NCBI GenBank assembly: GCA_027080445.1
Contig: JALWRY010000109.1
Coordinates: 1-7,868, forward strand
Reading direction: 5' to 3'
Length of the DNA stretch: 7,868 nt
DNA from: Thiohalobacter sp.
Lineage (GTDB): Bacteria; Pseudomonadota; Gammaproteobacteria; DSM-19610
Shown here in pieces: positions 6,816-7,868 of this stretch. Each line of letters opens with the position of its first letter. The stretch's first letter is position 1. The position numbers and the translations under genes are program-made. The notes under the pieces were generated by a model. That model was given only the letters and a program-made list of their open reading frames with translations. It did not search any database and was not told the origin of the DNA.

Positions 6816-7700
6816 ATGCACATTCAAAACTGGCAGCATCCCCCGGCCATCGAGGCCGATGCCTGGTATTGCGATGTCGTGTGGGGCGGTAACCGCCCGG
6901 TTCTGGAGCGTTTTACCATGCCCGGGCTGGAAGGCTACCTGCTGTCCGTCCCCAGCGCCCACCGCCAGGCCGGCGGGGATATCTACCATGTGACCGTCTG
7001 CAACCAGGGGGTTTTCAGCAAGTTTTTACTCATCGACGTGGCCGGACACGATGCCACGGCTGCCGATATTGCCACCCACCTGCAGGCGCCCCTGCACCGG
7101 CTGATGAACCAGCTCGACAACAGCGCCATTCTCCACGAGTTGAATGACAACATCCTGGCTCGCCTGCAACCGGGTAATTTCGCCACGGCCACCGCTGCCA
7201 CCTATAACCACTGGGACAACAGCTGGACCTATGCCTACGCCGGTCACCCGTACATGCTGATCCGGCGCGACGGTGTCTGGGAACTGCTGCCGGAATGCGA
7301 GTCAGCCCCGCCCGCCGGTGTCATCGGCGAGGCGCACTACATGCAAAACGAAATCCAGTTGCAAGGCGACGACTGGTTGTTCCTGTACTCCGACGCTGTC
7401 TTTGAAATCCGCCGGCGCGACGGCAAGCGGATTGGTTTTGAAGGCCTGGTGGACCTGCTCAACGCCCTGCCGCCTGCCGAAGACATCGATACCTTCTACC
7501 GTGAACTGGTTGCGCAGCTGACGCGGGAAAACGGCGGCCCGGACTTTGCCGATGACCTGACACTGATCCTGCTGCAACAAACCGATGAACACCTTCCGCT
7601 CAGCGACCGCGCCCTGTCCGGCGCGCGCCGCCTGATGATGCGCTGGATGAAACGTCACGATACGCACTGCACCACGACCTTGCCCGAACATAATAGCTAA
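6816..7700 (+). CDS. PPM/SpoIIE-type (PP2C-like) serine/threonine phosphatase, stand-alone
   Basis: Predicted Mn/Mg-dependent phosphoserine phosphatase of the RsbU/SpoIIE group, soluble, 294 residues from the chosen ATG. Domain signs in order: about 50 leading residues, AGGDIYHV (52-59, D55), LIDVAGHDA (72-80, D74), helices with LNDNILARL (109-117), FATATAATY (122-130), YAYAGHPYMLI (139-149), GDDWLFLYSDA (184-194, D193), an FEGLVDLL helix and the final FADDLTLILL (244-253, D246/D247). All four expected metal-binding aspartates are present, so activity is likely. Two motifs are unusual: YSDA replaces the common YTDG, and DVAGHD replaces DVAGHG. There is no attached receiver, PAS, GAF or HAMP domain and no membrane helix; a basic tail of about 35 residues follows the catalytic fold. 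Family members usually dephosphorylate STAS-domain anti-anti-sigma factors in partner-switching control, but no such partner, kinase or sigma factor lies in the window, so the target is unknown. It is divergent from uvrD. Confidence 0.85.
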   Translation: MHIQNWQHPPAIEADAWYCDVVWGGNRPVLERFTMPGLEGYLLSVPSAHRQAGGDIYHVTVCNQGVFSKFLLIDVAGHDATAADIATHLQAPLHRLMNQLDNSAILHELNDNILARLQPGNFATATAATYNHWDNSWTYAYAGHPYMLIRRDGVWELLPECESAPPAGVIGEAHYMQNEIQLQGDDWLFLYSDAVFEIRRRDGKRIGFEGLVDLLNALPPAEDIDTFYRELVAQLTRENGGPDFADDLTLILLQQTDEHLPLSDRALSGARRLMMRWMKRHDTHCTTTLPEHNS

Positions 7701-7720
7701 GGAGAACGCCGCTTATCCCG

Positions 7721-7798
7721 TCATTGCGAGCGCAGCGCGGCAATCTTTTTCAGTTTGGCACCAGACCCGAAGAGATTGCCGCGCTGCGCTCGCAATGA
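7721..7798. repeat. Long perfect palindromic repeat (REP/MITE-like)
   Basis: Two arms of 26 bases (7721-7746 and 7773-7798) are exact reverse complements. The left arm starts TCATTGCGAGCGCAGCGCGG and the right ends GCGCTGCGCTCGCAATGA. Pairing can extend four more steps inward with two G-U pairs, leaving an 18-base loop at 7751-7768. It begins 20 bases after the phosphatase stop. As RNA it would be a very stable hairpin that could protect the mRNA 3' end or slow polymerase, but no T-run follows either arm, so it is not a standard intrinsic terminator. The TCATTGCG/CGCAATGA ends match the shorter element at 3840-3888. Similar 'TCATTGCGAG' palindromes are, to my knowledge, widespread between genes in many proteobacteria. 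Confidence 0.85.
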
Positions 7799-7868
7799 AC
7801 TGTGCTTGCTGTCAAGCAAATTCCACCGAAAAAGGCCGATTCGTTGTCGCCACCGCGAAGGCTTGTCT

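Noticed and set aside
7724..7798. 24-codon TTG-started frame running through the long palindrome and ending at TGA
   Set aside because: The start is 19 bases from the nearest ribosome-binding-like site, and the frame is a by-product of the repeat sequence.
7721..7798. Intrinsic terminator call for the long palindrome
   Set aside because: The stem is strong but no T-run follows it on either strand; the TTTTT at 7746-7750 falls within the stem and loop edge. It is better described as a repeat.
7803..7818. Small hairpin TGCTTG...CAAGCA downstream of the palindrome
   Set aside because: A six-base stem with a four-base loop and only a short A-run after it is common by chance and has no supporting context.

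Overview
The window looks like a piece of a GC-rich gammaproteobacterial chromosome. The best lineage clue is the UvrD helicase: it starts MDVSY, has the same motif spacing as E. coli UvrD (K35, D220, E221, R605) and keeps the UvrD-type C-terminal domain. The sucrose genes at the left resemble those of halotolerant chemolithotrophs, ammonia oxidisers and methanotrophs, which make sucrose as a compatible solute or reserve. The exact genus cannot be told from the sequence.

Left half (1-3819, plus strand): a tightly packed sucrose-metabolism operon. It begins with the 3' part of a sucrose-phosphate phosphatase, whose start lies off the left edge and which may be fused to sucrose-phosphate synthase. 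A PfkB-family sugar kinase, probably fructokinase, follows, and then a complete 803-residue sucrose synthase. Both junctions are 4-base stop/start overlaps (ATGA, then GTGA), so translation is probably coupled. The likely logic is that synthase and phosphatase make sucrose, sucrose synthase splits it into NDP-glucose and fructose, and the kinase returns fructose to central metabolism as fructose 6-phosphate.

Middle (3820-4535): a 98-base gap carries a degenerate palindromic repeat. After it comes a seven-helix hemolysin III/PAQR membrane protein with all the predicted metal ligands. It converges on uvrD (4551-6719, minus strand) with only 15 bases between the stop codons and no recognisable terminator.

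Right part (6720-7868): uvrD is divergent from a stand-alone PPM/SpoIIE-type serine phosphatase (6816-7700). The uvrD start sits so close to a good extended -10 element that its mRNA may be leaderless. Downstream of the phosphatase is a 78-base palindrome with perfect 26-base arms, related to the repeat at 3840-3888. The last 70 bases (7799-7868) show no gene or site I can support.

I see no CRISPR array, transposase, tRNA, rRNA, phage gene or defence system. The most notable points are the repeat family, the non-plant residues at the nucleotide-preference positions of sucrose synthase, the possible leaderless uvrD start, and the unusual motif variants in the phosphatase.
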